Below, one piece after another: positions 1 through 9,146 of a stretch of DNA of 64,000 nucleotides. The notes beneath the pieces are model-generated. The model saw only the letters and a list, made by a program, of their open reading frames with translations. It was not told the DNA's origin and ran no database searches. Every line of letters starts with the position of its first letter. Within the stretch, counting starts at the first letter, position 1. The translations under genes and the position numbers were made by a program. The DNA is from an uncultured Aliiroseovarius sp. (lineage in GTDB: Bacteria > Pseudomonadota > Alphaproteobacteria > Rhodobacterales > Rhodobacteraceae): positions 372,001 through 436,000 of the forward strand of contig NZ_CANMFT010000003.1 of NCBI RefSeq assembly GCF_947497285.1, read 5' to 3'.

Positions 1-2
1 CG

Positions 3-827
3 GCCCTTCTGGCTGAGGGTCAGATCGCCGCTGCGATGGCTGTGCGCGCCGCCACCTCCCAGATCAGCGATGCCGCAGACGCGATCGCTGACACCTTGCG
101 GCGCGGTGGCGTTTTGCGCTATGTCGCCGCGGGATCATCTGGGCTGATGGCCGCTGCTGATGCGCTGGAGCTGGGCGGCACATTCAGCATTCCATCCCGG
201 CAGGTGCAAATCCTGATGGCAGGCGGCATACCCACCACATCCGAAATGCCCGGTGACACAGAAGACGATACGGCTTCTCTTGCCGACGCTCTGTCCGGGC
301 TCAGTGACAACGACACTGTCATAGCTGTGTCCGCCAGCGGGACCACACCCTATACGTTGGAAGCTGTCCGTATCGCCCGCAAGGCAAGCGCTACGGTGAT
401 CGGCATTGCCAATAACGCCGGGTCGGCACTTTTGACCAGCAGCGACCATCCCATTCTTCTTGCAACCCCACCCGAGGTCATTTCTGGATCAACCAGAATG
501 GGGGCGGGCACGGCGCAGAAAATTGCCCTGAACATGTTGTCTACGCTTGCGGCCGTTCGGCTGGGTCATATCCATGATGGTATGATGGTCAATCTGCGGG
601 CCGACAACGCCAAGCTGCACCAACGCGCCAACGGTATCGTATGCCGCATTGCGGGTGTAGGGCCCAAGGCCGCCGCGACTGCGCTTGCGGCAGCAAAGGG
701 GAACGTAAAATGTGCGGTCCTTGTGGCCGCCGGCGCGTCGTCCGTCGAAGCTGCCCGTCTATTGTTACGTGAGACGGGTGATCACCTTCGCCCCGCATTG
801 GAGCGATTGAACGCAATACAATCTTGA
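3..827 (+). CDS. murQ: N-acetylmuramic acid 6-phosphate etherase, 3' part (start lies upstream of the window)
   Basis: The reading frame is open from the window edge, and residues upstream of the first internal ATG (position 36) still resemble MurQ, so the gene is cut by the window start. The SIS (sugar isomerase) domain is clear: a glycine/serine loop (AAGSSG) near the start, the acidic stretch GDTEDD, and the SGSTRMGAGTAQK segment typical of the MurQ/GckR family. MurQ cleaves the lactyl ether of MurNAc-6-phosphate to give GlcNAc-6-phosphate and lactate in the cytoplasm during cell-wall recycling. The stop is 24 bases before the sugar-binding-protein gene, so it likely heads or belongs to the same operon. 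Family assignment is firm; the exact sugar route is inferred. Confidence 0.9.
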   Translation, partial: ALLAEGQIAAAMAVRAATSQISDAADAIADTLRRGGVLRYVAAGSSGLMAAADALELGGTFSIPSRQVQILMAGGIPTTSEMPGDTEDDTASLADALSGLSDNDTVIAVSASGTTPYTLEAVRIARKASATVIGIANNAGSALLTSSDHPILLATPPEVISGSTRMGAGTAQKIALNMLSTLAAVRLGHIHDGMMVNLRADNAKLHQRANGIVCRIAGVGPKAAATALAAAKGNVKCAVLVAAGASSVEAARLLLRETGDHLRPALERLNAIQS

Positions 828-851
828 ATTGGTAATTCTGGGAGGAACCAA

Positions 852-2105
852 ATGAAACGCAACCTGATGACACTGGCACTGGCCAGTTCAGCCCTTGTCG
901 CGACCAGCGCCTATGCTGAAGATGTTACGCTGACCATTGAAAGCTGGCGCAACGATGACCTGACACTTTGGCAGGACAAGATCATCCCCGCTTTTGAAGC
1001 CGAACACCCTGGGATCAAGGTGAATTTCACTCCGTCGGCCCCTGCCGAATATAATGCCGTGCTGAACTCGAAGCTGGACGCAGGATCGGCGGGTGATCTG
1101 ATCACCTGTCGCCCGTTCGACGCGTCACTTGCGCTTTTCGAAGCCGGGCACTTGGCTGACCTGAGCGGTATGGAGGCGATGGGCAATTTCTCGGACGTGG
1201 CGAAATCCGCGTGGCAGACGGACGATGGTTCAGCCAGCTTCTGTGTGCCGATGGCTTCCGTCATCCACGGCTTCATCTACAACAAGGATGCCTTTGCCGA
1301 GCTGGGGATCGAAGCGCCAACCACCGAGGATGAATTCTTCGCTGCCCTTGAGACAATCAAGCAAGACGGCACCTATATCCCGATGGCCATGGGCACCAAT
1401 GATCAGTGGGAAGCCGCCACAATGGGCTATAACAACATCGGTCCAAACTATTGGAAAGGTGAGGAAGGTCGGCAGGCGCTGATCAAAGGTGAGCAAAAGC
1501 TGACCGACCCGCAATGGGTTGCACCTTATGCGACATTGGCCAAGTGGGCGCCTTATCTGGGCGACGGTTACGAGGCACAGACCTATCCCGACAGCCAAAA
1601 CCTGTTCACGCTGGGGCGTGCCGCGGTTTATCCGGCCGGGTCATGGGAAATCTCGGGCTTCAACGCGTTGGTTGATTTCGAAATGGGCGCCTTCAAGCCA
1701 CCTGTGCAAAACGCGGGCGACACCTGCTATATCTCGGATCACACCGATATCGGCATTGGCATGAACACGAAATCTGCCAACCCAGACGCTGCAAAGACCT
1801 TCTTGGCATGGGTTGCATCGCCTGAATTCGCCTCGATCTTCGGCAACGCGCTGCCCGGGTTCTTCCCGCTGTCAGAGACGCCGGTTGAAATGGAAGACCC
1901 GCTTGCGAAAGAATTCGTAAGCTGGCGCGGCGAGTGCGAAAGCACCATCCGGTCGACCTATCAGATTCTGTCGCGCGGCACGCCAAACCTCGAGAACGAT
2001 ACATGGGGTGCATCGGTGGCTGCGATCAAGGGTGCTGAAACACCCGAGGCGCTTGGCCAGAAGCTGCAAGACGGTCTCGCCAGCTGGTACGCACCGCAAC
2101 AATAA
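852..2105 (+). CDS. ABC transporter sugar-binding protein (solute-binding family 1)
   Basis: A 417-residue protein with a clean Sec signal peptide (MKRNLMTLALASSALVATSAYA) ahead of a family-1 extracellular sugar-binding fold (UgpB/MalE type). It would bind a sugar in the periplasm and deliver it to the two permeases encoded just downstream. The start is preceded by GGGAGGA at 840-846. It follows murQ by 24 bases, which suggests the ligand is an amino sugar or MurNAc-type sugar, but nothing in the sequence proves the ligand. A strong hairpin sits between this gene and the next, as is common where the binding protein must be made in excess. Confidence 0.9.
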   Translation: MKRNLMTLALASSALVATSAYAEDVTLTIESWRNDDLTLWQDKIIPAFEAEHPGIKVNFTPSAPAEYNAVLNSKLDAGSAGDLITCRPFDASLALFEAGHLADLSGMEAMGNFSDVAKSAWQTDDGSASFCVPMASVIHGFIYNKDAFAELGIEAPTTEDEFFAALETIKQDGTYIPMAMGTNDQWEAATMGYNNIGPNYWKGEEGRQALIKGEQKLTDPQWVAPYATLAKWAPYLGDGYEAQTYPDSQNLFTLGRAAVYPAGSWEISGFNALVDFEMGAFKPPVQNAGDTCYISDHTDIGIGMNTKSANPDAAKTFLAWVASPEFASIFGNALPGFFPLSETPVEMEDPLAKEFVSWRGECESTIRSTYQILSRGTPNLENDTWGASVAAIKGAETPEALGQKLQDGLASWYAPQQ

Positions 2106-2125
2106 GCCTTGCATTGTAGCAAATT

Positions 2126-2156
2126 GCCCGAACGCGCGACACCCGTGCGTTCGGGC
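2126..2156 (+). other. Intercistronic hairpin behind the binding-protein gene
   Basis: GCCCGAACGC (2126-2135) and GCGTTCGGGC (2147-2156) form a perfect 10-bp stem with an 11-base loop. No T-run follows, so it is more likely an mRNA-stabilising or attenuating hairpin than a full terminator. Its position after a binding-protein gene and before the permeases fits unequal expression within one operon. Confidence 0.7.
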
Positions 2157-2174
2157 CACCGACCGGAGTTTCCC

Positions 2175-3089
2175 ATGCAAAAACCTCGCATCCGCTGGCA
2201 TATCGCCGTGTTCCTTGCCCCCGCGGTGCTGGTTTACACGGCGGTCATGATCTTCCCCCTGTTCAACACCTTGCGGCTGGCCCTGTTCAGCAAAGTCGAT
2301 CAGGAACGTGTCTTCGTCGGGCTCACGAACTTTCGCACCCTGTTTGGCGATCCCATCTGGTCCGAACAATTCTGGAACGCGCTGGGCAACAATTTCTGGT
2401 TCTTTATCGTGCATATGCTGGTGCAAAACCCGATTGGGGTGGCGCTTGCCGCAATCCTGTCTCACCCGCGCTTGCGCTTTGCAGCGCTCTATCGGTCGGC
2501 CATCTTCATCCCGACAATCCTTAGCTTCGTGATCGTCGGATTTGCCTGGAAACTGATCCTGTCGCCGATCTGGGGCATTGCACCTTCCATGTTGGATGCG
2601 GTTGGCCTTAAGGCCCTGTTCGCGCCGTGGCTGGGCAAAGAGGAATACGCACTGACGACGCTGGCGCTGATTTCGGTCTGGCAGTTCGTCGGGATCCCGA
2701 TGATGCTGATCTATGCGGCCCTTCTGTCGATCCCCGAAGAAATACTGGAAGCCGGAGAGATTGACGGCATCACCGGGCCGTCCGCCTTCTGGAAAATCAA
2801 ACTGCCTCTGATCCTGCCATCCATCGGGATTATCTCGATCCTGACATTTGTGGGCAACTTCAACGCCTTCGACCTGATCTATGCCGCACAAGGCGCGCTG
2901 GCGGGGCCGGATTTCTCGACCGATATCCTTGGCACGTTCATGTATCGCACCTTCTTTGGCTTCCAGCTTCAACTGGGAGATCCGCATATGGGGTCCGCGA
3001 TCGCCAGCGCCATGTTTGCGATAATCCTGATTGGCGTTTGTCTTTACCTTTTCGGCATCCAAAGCCGGATGCGCCGATATCAGCTGTAA
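2175..3089 (+). CDS. Sugar ABC transporter permease (MalF/UgpA type)
   Basis: An integral membrane protein of 304 residues with about six hydrophobic segments. It carries the EAA coupling loop typical of binding-protein-dependent permeases (EAGEIDGITGPSAFWKIKLP). The ATG at 2175 is chosen because GGAG lies 6 bases upstream at 2165-2168; an in-frame extension to 2109 would run into the intercistronic hairpin. It should pair with the next permease to form the channel of the sugar importer. Substrate is inferred only from murQ upstream. Confidence 0.9.
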   Translation: MQKPRIRWHIAVFLAPAVLVYTAVMIFPLFNTLRLALFSKVDQERVFVGLTNFRTLFGDPIWSEQFWNALGNNFWFFIVHMLVQNPIGVALAAILSHPRLRFAALYRSAIFIPTILSFVIVGFAWKLILSPIWGIAPSMLDAVGLKALFAPWLGKEEYALTTLALISVWQFVGIPMMLIYAALLSIPEEILEAGEIDGITGPSAFWKIKLPLILPSIGIISILTFVGNFNAFDLIYAAQGALAGPDFSTDILGTFMYRTFFGFQLQLGDPHMGSAIASAMFAIILIGVCLYLFGIQSRMRRYQL

Positions 3090-3102
3090 GGAGCATGTGA
3101 CG

Positions 3103-3942
3103 ATGAACAAGGCCCGCACAAATCCGCTCAATACCGCTGCAATGCACGGCGCGCTGATCCTTTACACGCTGATTGCGCTGTTCCCGGTCTTCGTGATCCT
3201 GATCAACAGCTTCAAGACACGAAAAGCGATTTTCCGCGAACCACTGGCGTTACCGGACGCCGACAGCTTTTCGCTGATTGGGTATCAGACCGTGATGAAG
3301 CAGGGGGATTTCTTCCTCTACTTTCAAAACTCGCTGATCGTCACGGTCGCGACGCTGTTTTTTGTGCTTCTGTTTGGCGCCATGGCGGCCTTCGCACTTA
3401 GCGAATACCGCTTTAAAGGCAATACGCTGATGGGGCTCTATCTGGCGCTTGGCATCATGATCCCGATCCGTATTGGCACCGTCGCGATTCTAGAGATGAT
3501 GGTGGCCACAGGGTTGGTGAATTCGCTGTGGGCTTTGATCCTTGTCTATACGGCGCAGGGGCTACCACTGGCGGTGTTCATCCTGTCCGAGTTCATGCGA
3601 CAGGTCAGTGACGACCTGAAGAACGCCGGGCGGATTGATGGGCTGACCGAATACACAATCTTCTTCAAGCTTGTGCTGCCGCTTGTGCGCCCTGCCATGG
3701 CGACGGTCGCGGTGTTCAACATGATCCCGATCTGGAACGACCTGTGGTTTCCACTGATCCTTGCTCCGGCCGAGGAAACCAAAACGCTTACCCTGGGCAG
3801 TCAGGTCTTTATCGGCCAATTCGTCACCGACTGGAACGCGGTGCTGTCGGCGCTTTCCATGGCGATCCTGCCGGTTTTGGTGCTCTACGTCATTTTCTCG
3901 CGTCAGCTAATTCGGGGCATCACCTCGGGAGCCGTCAAATGA
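3103..3942 (+). CDS. Sugar ABC transporter permease (MalG/UgpE type)
   Basis: A 279-residue membrane protein with the EAA loop (DLKNAGRIDGLTEYTIFFK) followed by LVLPLVRPAM, typical of the MalG-like partner permease. The ATG at 3103 has AAGGAG at 3088-3093, so the longer in-frame start at 3031 inside the preceding gene is unlikely. The stop overlaps the start of the oxidoreductase gene (ATGA), showing translational coupling. It forms the inner-membrane channel with the preceding permease. Confidence 0.9.
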   Translation: MNKARTNPLNTAAMHGALILYTLIALFPVFVILINSFKTRKAIFREPLALPDADSFSLIGYQTVMKQGDFFLYFQNSLIVTVATLFFVLLFGAMAAFALSEYRFKGNTLMGLYLALGIMIPIRIGTVAILEMMVATGLVNSLWALILVYTAQGLPLAVFILSEFMRQVSDDLKNAGRIDGLTEYTIFFKLVLPLVRPAMATVAVFNMIPIWNDLWFPLILAPAEETKTLTLGSQVFIGQFVTDWNAVLSALSMAILPVLVLYVIFSRQLIRGITSGAVK

Positions 3943-4973
3943 TCCGCGTTTTGATTGCAGGGCTTGGCAATATGGGGATGGCCCATGCGCTGGCCCACCA
4001 CCACCACGCAGACGCGACAGTGGTCGGCTTGGTCAACCGGTCTGGCAAGGTCGATCACCCGGAGCTGGCAGGCTACCCGATCTTCACGGATTACGACACG
4101 GCACTGGCGCAAACCAAGCCCGACCTCGTCGTGATCGCTACCTATTCCGACAGTCACGCGGAATATGCCTGTGCGGCGATGGAGGCGGGCGCACATGCGT
4201 TCGTCGAAAAGCCCCTGGCCACCACGGTCGAGGACGCACACCGCGTCGTGGACACCGCCATTCGCACCAACCGAAAGCTGGTTGTCGGCTATATCCTGCG
4301 TCATCATCCATCTTGGGTGCGCCTGATCGACGAAGCCCGCGCCTTGGGTGGGCCGTATGTGTTCCGAATGAACCTGAACCAGCAAAGCAGCGGCGCCGAG
4401 TGGGACACTCACAAAGCCCTGATGCAAACCACCAGCCCCATCGTGGATTGCGGTGTGCACTATGTGGATGTCTGGTGCCAAATCACCGACGCCAAACCTG
4501 TCCGCGTGCACGGGATGGGCCTGCGCCTGTCGGACGAAATTGCGCCCGACATGTATAACTATGGTCAGTTTCAGGTCGTCTTTGATGACGGCTCGGTCGG
4601 CTGGTATGAAGCTGGCTGGGGACCGATGATGTCGGAAACCGCGTTCTTCGTCAAAGATGTGGTGTCACCTGCCGGTGCTGTTTCCATCACCGAGACTGAC
4701 AAAAGCGGGTCATCCGACGTGGATGGACACACCAAGGTGGGTGGGCTTTTGGTCCACCGCCCTGATGGCGACGAAGTGATCGACCTGCCGGACGAACCCG
4801 GCCATCAGGCACTGTGCGACGCCGAACAGGATTTCATGCTGCGCGCGATCACCCAGAACCTCGACCTGACCCGGCACATGCAAGACGCGGTGCAATCGCT
4901 TTCAATCTGCCTTGCCGCGGATGAAAGCATCCGCACCGGACAACCCGTTAGCCTGAAGGAGGTAACGCCATGA
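3939..4973 (+). CDS. Gfo/Idh/MocA-family oxidoreductase
   Basis: A 344-residue protein starting MIRVLIAGLGNMGMAHA, with a Rossmann GxGxxG-type dinucleotide loop (GLGNMG), then FVEKPLATT, which matches the EKP motif of Gfo/Idh/MocA enzymes. These enzymes oxidise or reduce sugars and cyclitols with NAD(P). The start overlaps the permease stop (ATGA), and its own stop overlaps the ATPase start (ATGA), so it is an integral member of the transport operon and probably acts on the imported sugar. The ATG at 3939 is used rather than an extension into the permease gene. The exact substrate cannot be read from sequence. Confidence 0.85.
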   Translation: MIRVLIAGLGNMGMAHALAHHHHADATVVGLVNRSGKVDHPELAGYPIFTDYDTALAQTKPDLVVIATYSDSHAEYACAAMEAGAHAFVEKPLATTVEDAHRVVDTAIRTNRKLVVGYILRHHPSWVRLIDEARALGGPYVFRMNLNQQSSGAEWDTHKALMQTTSPIVDCGVHYVDVWCQITDAKPVRVHGMGLRLSDEIAPDMYNYGQFQVVFDDGSVGWYEAGWGPMMSETAFFVKDVVSPAGAVSITETDKSGSSDVDGHTKVGGLLVHRPDGDEVIDLPDEPGHQALCDAEQDFMLRAITQNLDLTRHMQDAVQSLSICLAADESIRTGQPVSLKEVTP

Positions 4974-5965
4974 CGGCGCTGACCCTGACCAACGTGAACA
5001 AGTCTTTCGGGCCGGTTCATGTGCTCAAAGACATCAATATCGAAGTCGAAGACGGAGAGTTCGTCGTCTTCGTCGGCCCGTCCGGCTGTGGGAAATCCAC
5101 GTTGTTGCGCGTGATCGCTGGGCTTGAAGATGCCAGCTCGGGCGAGATCCGCATTGCCGATGAGGTGGTCAACCAGACCCCGCCATCGAAACGCGGCATT
5201 GCCATGGTGTTTCAAAGCTATGCGCTTTATCCCCACCTGAACGTGCGCAAGAACATGTCGCTGGCGCTGAAACAGGAACGCCAAAGCGCCGAGGTTATCG
5301 AACAGCGCGTTAGCGAAGCCAGCCGGATGCTTGACCTTGACGCTTATCTGGATCGCTTTCCCTCCGAGCTTTCAGGTGGCCAACGCCAACGTGTTGCCAT
5401 TGGCCGCGCTATCGTGCGTCAGCCAAAGCTGTTTTTGTTTGACGAACCCTTGTCGAACCTTGATGCCGCCTTGCGCATGAACACCCGTATCGAGATCGCG
5501 AACCTGCACGACCAGCTTGGCGCCTCGATGATTTATGTGACCCATGATCAGACCGAGGCGATGACGCTGGCCGACAAGATCGTGGTCTTGCGGGATGGGC
5601 GGGTCGAACAGGTCGGCAGCCCGATGGAGCTTTACAACAACCCCGTGAACCAGTTTGTAGCCGGGTTCCTGGGATCCCCCGCGATGAACTTTCTACCGGC
5701 AGAGTTGATGACCCCCGGAGACACGCGGATCTTGGGTGTGCGCCCAGAAGACCTCTCGATCGCCGGGGAAGGACAGATCAAAGCTCAGGTCATGCATGTC
5801 GAACACTTGGGCGGTGACACCAACGTTATCGCGACGCTTGGTGAGCACCAGATCACCGCGCGCTTGTTCGGCCAGCATGAGGTTCAGGCAGGACAGGCGA
5901 TTTCGTTGGGGTATTCTCCAGACCGGACCTATTTCTTCGACGGTGACGGACAGCGCCTGGCCTAG
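4970..5965 (+). CDS. Sugar ABC transporter ATP-binding protein (MalK/UgpC type)
   Basis: A 331-residue ATPase with Walker A GPSGCGKST, the signature LSGGQRQRVAIGRAIV, Walker B LFLFDEPLSNLDA, and the switch histidine in YVTHDQTEA. A C-terminal TOBE-like regulatory region (about residues 235-331) places it in the MalK/UgpC/MsmK group that energises sugar uptake. AAGGAGG lies just upstream at 4956-4962. It is the last gene of the murQ-linked operon and is followed by a strong terminator. Confidence 0.92.
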   Translation: MTALTLTNVNKSFGPVHVLKDINIEVEDGEFVVFVGPSGCGKSTLLRVIAGLEDASSGEIRIADEVVNQTPPSKRGIAMVFQSYALYPHLNVRKNMSLALKQERQSAEVIEQRVSEASRMLDLDAYLDRFPSELSGGQRQRVAIGRAIVRQPKLFLFDEPLSNLDAALRMNTRIEIANLHDQLGASMIYVTHDQTEAMTLADKIVVLRDGRVEQVGSPMELYNNPVNQFVAGFLGSPAMNFLPAELMTPGDTRILGVRPEDLSIAGEGQIKAQVMHVEHLGGDTNVIATLGEHQITARLFGQHEVQAGQAISLGYSPDRTYFFDGDGQRLA

Positions 5966-5999
5966 GCCACGGCCTGACATGTCCGACGCGTAGAAATAA

Positions 6000-6027
6000 A
6001 AAGCCCCGGCGTTTCCACCGGGGCTTT
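6000..6027. terminator. Bidirectional terminator between the sugar ABC operon and pnp
   Basis: AAAGCCCCGG (6000-6009) pairs with CCGGGGCTTT (6018-6027) around an 8-base loop. A/T tracts flank both sides, so it can end transcription of the plus-strand ABC operon and of pnp on the minus strand, whose stop is at 6050. Confidence 0.85.
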
Positions 6028-6049
6028 CCAATTTCAAACGATCCGCGAC

Positions 6050-8197
6050 TTATGCGTCTTCGTCTTTTTTCTTCTGCTCAGGCGCGATTTCTTCGCCGGT
6101 TTCCTGATCGACGACCTTCATCGACAGGCGCACCTTGCCGCGATCGTCGAAGCCAAGCAGTTTGACTTTCACTTCCTGGCCTTCCTTCAGAACGTCCGAG
6201 GGGTGGTTCAGGCGGCGGTTTTCGATCTGGCTGACATGCACAAGGCCGTCGCGCTTGCCGAAGAAGTTCACGAAGGCGCCGAAATCGACGATCTTCACGA
6301 CTTTACCGGTATAGATCGCGCCTTCTTCCGGCTCTGCCACGATCGCGTGGATCATGTCATAGGCCTTCTGGATGGCGTCGCCATTGGGCGATGCGATCTT
6401 GATTACGCCGTCATCGTTGATGTCGACCTTCGCGCCCGACACTTCCACGATCTCGCGGATGACCTTACCGCCCGACCCGATCACTTCACGGATCTTGTCG
6501 GTGGGCACGTTCATCGTCTCGATGCGCGGGGCGTGGGCCGAAAACTCGGCGCGGCCAGCGGACAGGGCTTTGTTCATCTCTTCCAAGATATGCAGACGGC
6601 CTTGTTTGGCTTGCGCCAGGGCTTTCTCCATGATCTCGGGCGTGATGCCTGCAACCTTGATGTCCATCTGCAGCGACGTGATGCCGTCTTCGGTACCAGC
6701 CACTTTGAAGTCCATGTCGCCCAGGTGATCTTCGTCACCCAGAATGTCGGTCAACACAGCGTAAGAGCCGTCATCTTCCAGTATCAGACCCATGGCCACA
6801 CCAGCAACCGGCGCTTTCAGCGGCACGGCCGCGTCCATCATGGACAGCGAACCACCACAGACCGACGCCATCGAGGACGAGCCGTTCGACTCGGTGATCT
6901 CGGACACGACGCGGATGGTGTAGGGGAAGTCGGTGGCCGACGGCAGAACCGCCTGCAACGCACGCCAAGCCAGCTTGCCGTGACCGATTTCGCGACGACC
7001 GGTGAAGCCGAAGCGACCCACTTCGCCGACCGAATAGGGCGGGAAGTTGTAGTGCAGCATGAAGTTCGACTTGTAGGTGCCGGTCAGCGCGTCGATCATC
7101 TGTTCGTCGTCGCCGGTGCCCAGAGTGGTCACGACCAGACCCTGTGTTTCACCGCGGGTGAACAGGGCCGAACCGTGTGTCCGGGGCAGGATACCTGCTT
7201 CCGATACGATCGGGCGCACGGTGTCCAGTGCGCGACCGTCGATACGCTTGCCAGTCTTGACGACATCGCCACGCACAACCGAGCTTTCCAGCTTCTTCAG
7301 CGCGGAACCAAGGTTTTCATCAGCGAGCTGCTCTTCCGTCAGAGCGGCTTTGATGGCGTCCTTGGCAGCAGACAGCGCCGCAACGCGTTCCTGCTTGTCG
7401 GTGTTGCCATAAGCTGCGCGGATCTTGTCCTCGCCAGCCGCTTTCACAGCGGCGTAAAGGTCCGAATAGTCAGCAGGCTGATAGTCGAAAGGCTCTTTCG
7501 CAGCGTCTTCGGCCAGATCAATGATCAGGTCGATGACCGGCTGAATTTGTTGGTGCGCAAAGTTCACGGCACCCAGCATTTCGGCTTCGGTCAGCTCGTA
7601 AGCTTCCGATTCAACCATCATCACGGCGTCTTTGGTACCAGCAACAACAAGGTCCAGACGTTGGTCGGGATTGTTGCGCAGCTGGTGCATGTCGTCGCAA
7701 GTCGGGTTCAGGATGTATTCGCCATCCTCATAACCAACGCGCGCGGCAGCAATCGGACCCATGAAGGGCGCACCCGAAATGGTCAGCGCCGCCGAGGCCG
7801 CGATCATCGCCACGATGTCGGGATCGTTGACAAGGTCGTGGCTCAGCACGGTGCAGATCACCAGAACTTCGTTCTTGAAGCCGGGGACGAACAGCGGGCG
7901 GATTGGACGGTCGATCAGACGCGATGTCAGCGTCTCTTTTTCCGTCGGGCGCGCTTCGCGTTTGAAGAAGCCACCGGGGATTTTGCCGGCTGCATAGTAT
8001 TTTTCATTATAGTGAACCGTCAGCGGGAAGAAGTCCTGACCGGGCTTCTGTTCCTTCGCAAAGGTTACGTTGGCCATGACCGAAGTTTCGCCCAAAGTGG
8101 CGATAACCGAGCCGTCAGCCTGACGGGCAACTTTGCCCGTTTCCAGAGTGAGGGTTTCTTCGCCCCACTCAATCGATTTTGTCGTTACGTCAAACAT
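6050..8197 (-). CDS. pnp: Polyribonucleotide nucleotidyltransferase (PNPase)
   Basis: A 715-residue protein of normal PNPase length. Two RNase PH domains flank a helical linker, followed by a KH domain ([14 protein letters not shown]) and an S1 domain ([17 protein letters not shown]). PNPase degrades RNA phosphorolytically in the 3'-to-5' direction in the cytoplasm and is part of the degradosome. The start ATG at 8197 has AGGAAAA a few bases upstream. Two GC-rich hairpins lie in the leader and may be used for autocontrol. The usual rpsO-pnp neighbour relationship is interrupted by two unrelated genes. Confidence 0.97.
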   Translation of the reverse strand: MFDVTTKSIEWGEETLTLETGKVARQADGSVIATLGETSVMANVTFAKEQKPGQDFFPLTVHYNEKYYAAGKIPGGFFKREARPTEKETLTSRLIDRPIRPLFVPGFKNEVLVICTVLSHDLVNDPDIVAMIAASAALTISGAPFMGPIAAARVGYEDGEYILNPTCDDMHQLRNNPDQRLDLVVAGTKDAVMMVESEAYELTEAEMLGAVNFAHQQIQPVIDLIIDLAEDAAKEPFDYQPADYSDLYAAVKAAGEDKIRAAYGNTDKQERVAALSAAKDAIKAALTEEQLADENLGSALKKLESSVVRGDVVKTGKRIDGRALDTVRPIVSEAGILPRTHGSALFTRGETQGLVVTTLGTGDDEQMIDALTGTYKSNFMLHYNFPPYSVGEVGRFGFTGRREIGHGKLAWRALQAVLPSATDFPYTIRVVSEITESNGSSSMASVCGGSLSMMDAAVPLKAPVAGVAMGLILEDDGSYAVLTDILGDEDHLGDMDFKVAGTEDGITSLQMDIKVAGITPEIMEKALAQAKQGRLHILEEMNKALSAGRAEFSAHAPRIETMNVPTDKIREVIGSGGKVIREIVEVSGAKVDINDDGVIKIASPNGDAIQKAYDMIHAIVAEPEEGAIYTGKVVKIVDFGAFVNFFGKRDGLVHVSQIENRRLNHPSDVLKEGQEVKVKLLGFDDRGKVRLSMKVVDQETGEEIAPEQKKKDEDA

Positions 8198-8221
8198 TAT
8201 GTTTTCCTAGTTGGAAGCACT

Positions 8222-8267
8222 CCCGGCCCTCCGGGTCTTCCGTTGTCATGGCGGCCCCATTGCCGCC
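8222..8267 (-). promoter_or_regulatory. Paired hairpins in the pnp mRNA leader
   Basis: CCCGG/CCGGG at 8222-8226 and 8231-8235 has a 4-base loop. GGCGGC/GCCGCC at 8250-8255 and 8262-8267 has a 6-base loop. Both fall 25-70 bases upstream of the pnp start. In enterobacteria the pnp leader forms a stem cut by RNase III, after which PNPase represses its own mRNA. A similar role here is inferred from position and structure only. Confidence 0.45.
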
Positions 8268-8443
8268 GACCCCTCTACCTTGTCATGCGCCGGGGTCGAA
8301 GCGTCACGTCTCAGATGGGCGGTCCATATAGGAAAAACAGGTGTAGGGGAAGGGGCGCGATTTCCGTTGGCAGGTAACCGGATTTTTACAAACGCCGGAC
8401 ATTCTGTATACAGGTGACCCTAGTTCCGAGGAGAAGCGACAAA

Positions 8444-9136
8444 ATGATGTTTCGGCTGGTGATGTGTATCTGGATCCTGACCTTGACGTCAGGACCGACC
8501 GCGACTTTCGCAGAAGCCGCACCGCGTATTCTGGCGATCGGCGACAGCTTGTTGGCTTGGCACAAACAGCGGGGTCGGTCGATTGCCGACGTGGTGTCGA
8601 CTGAATTGAAGGAACCGATCAGGAACAGGTCCGTCGGGGGCGCCCGACTGATGTATGAACTGCCCGTCACTGGCGCGATGGGGCTTAATGTCTCTAGGCA
8701 GTTCAAGCGGGGGCCATGGGAATGGGTTCTTGTCTCAGGTGGCGGGAATGACCTTTTGTTCGGATGCGGTTGTTCGCGTTGCGACCGACAGATTGAACGA
8801 ATGGTCTCAGGTGACGGCCGCCGAGGTGTCGTGCCGAACCTGCTTTATCGAATCCGCAAAACCGGCGCGAAAGTTATCGTGATCGGCTACCTTCGCAGCC
8901 CCGGTGTCGGGTCGATGATCGACGGGTGCAAGCAAGAAGGCGACACCTACGAGGCGCGATTGGCCAAAACGGCTCAGCACATGAACGGTGTGTTCTTTGT
9001 GTCAAATGCTGATCTTGTTCCGCATGGGGACAGGAGCTTTCACAGTGGCGACATGATCCACCCTTCGCCAAAGGGGAGTGCAGCAATTGGGCGGCGGGTG
9101 GCGGCATTGATCCGGCAAGTGGATCAATCGCGCTAA
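8444..9136 (+). CDS. Secreted SGNH/GDSL-family hydrolase
   Basis: A 230-residue protein with a signal peptide (about residues 1-24, ending near TATFAEA). The SGNH blocks are visible: block I AIGDSLLAW with the catalytic Ser, block III GGGNDL with the Asn, and block V DMIHPSP with the Asp/His pair. It therefore likely acts as an esterase or lipase outside the cytoplasm. A cysteine cluster (FGCGCSRCDRQ) near the middle is unusual for this fold and may form disulfides. GAGGAGAAG lies 8 bases upstream of the ATG at 8444, which decides this start over 8414. The substrate is unknown. Confidence 0.8.
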   Translation: MMFRLVMCIWILTLTSGPTATFAEAAPRILAIGDSLLAWHKQRGRSIADVVSTELKEPIRNRSVGGARLMYELPVTGAMGLNVSRQFKRGPWEWVLVSGGGNDLLFGCGCSRCDRQIERMVSGDGRRGVVPNLLYRIRKTGAKVIVIGYLRSPGVGSMIDGCKQEGDTYEARLAKTAQHMNGVFFVSNADLVPHGDRSFHSGDMIHPSPKGSAAIGRRVAALIRQVDQSR

Positions 9137-9146
9137 GGCCGCAGCG

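Noticed and set aside
1872-3131. A 419-codon minus-strand frame across the sugar ABC genes
   Set aside because: It overlaps three genes with strong family evidence, and its translation has no recognisable motif.
3198-3211. TGAT-N4-ATCAA match resembling an FNR box
   Set aside because: It lies inside the coding sequence of the second permease and encodes conserved residues, with no promoter context.
6203-8377. A 724-codon open frame on the plus strand opposite pnp
   Set aside because: It is the antisense shadow of pnp. Its translation is rich in His, Arg and Val in repetitive patterns with no domain, as expected from reverse reading of GC-rich codons.
8404-8413. Palindrome CTGTATACAG upstream of the SGNH gene
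   Set aside because: A single 10-base palindrome with no match to a known operator; too short to call a site.
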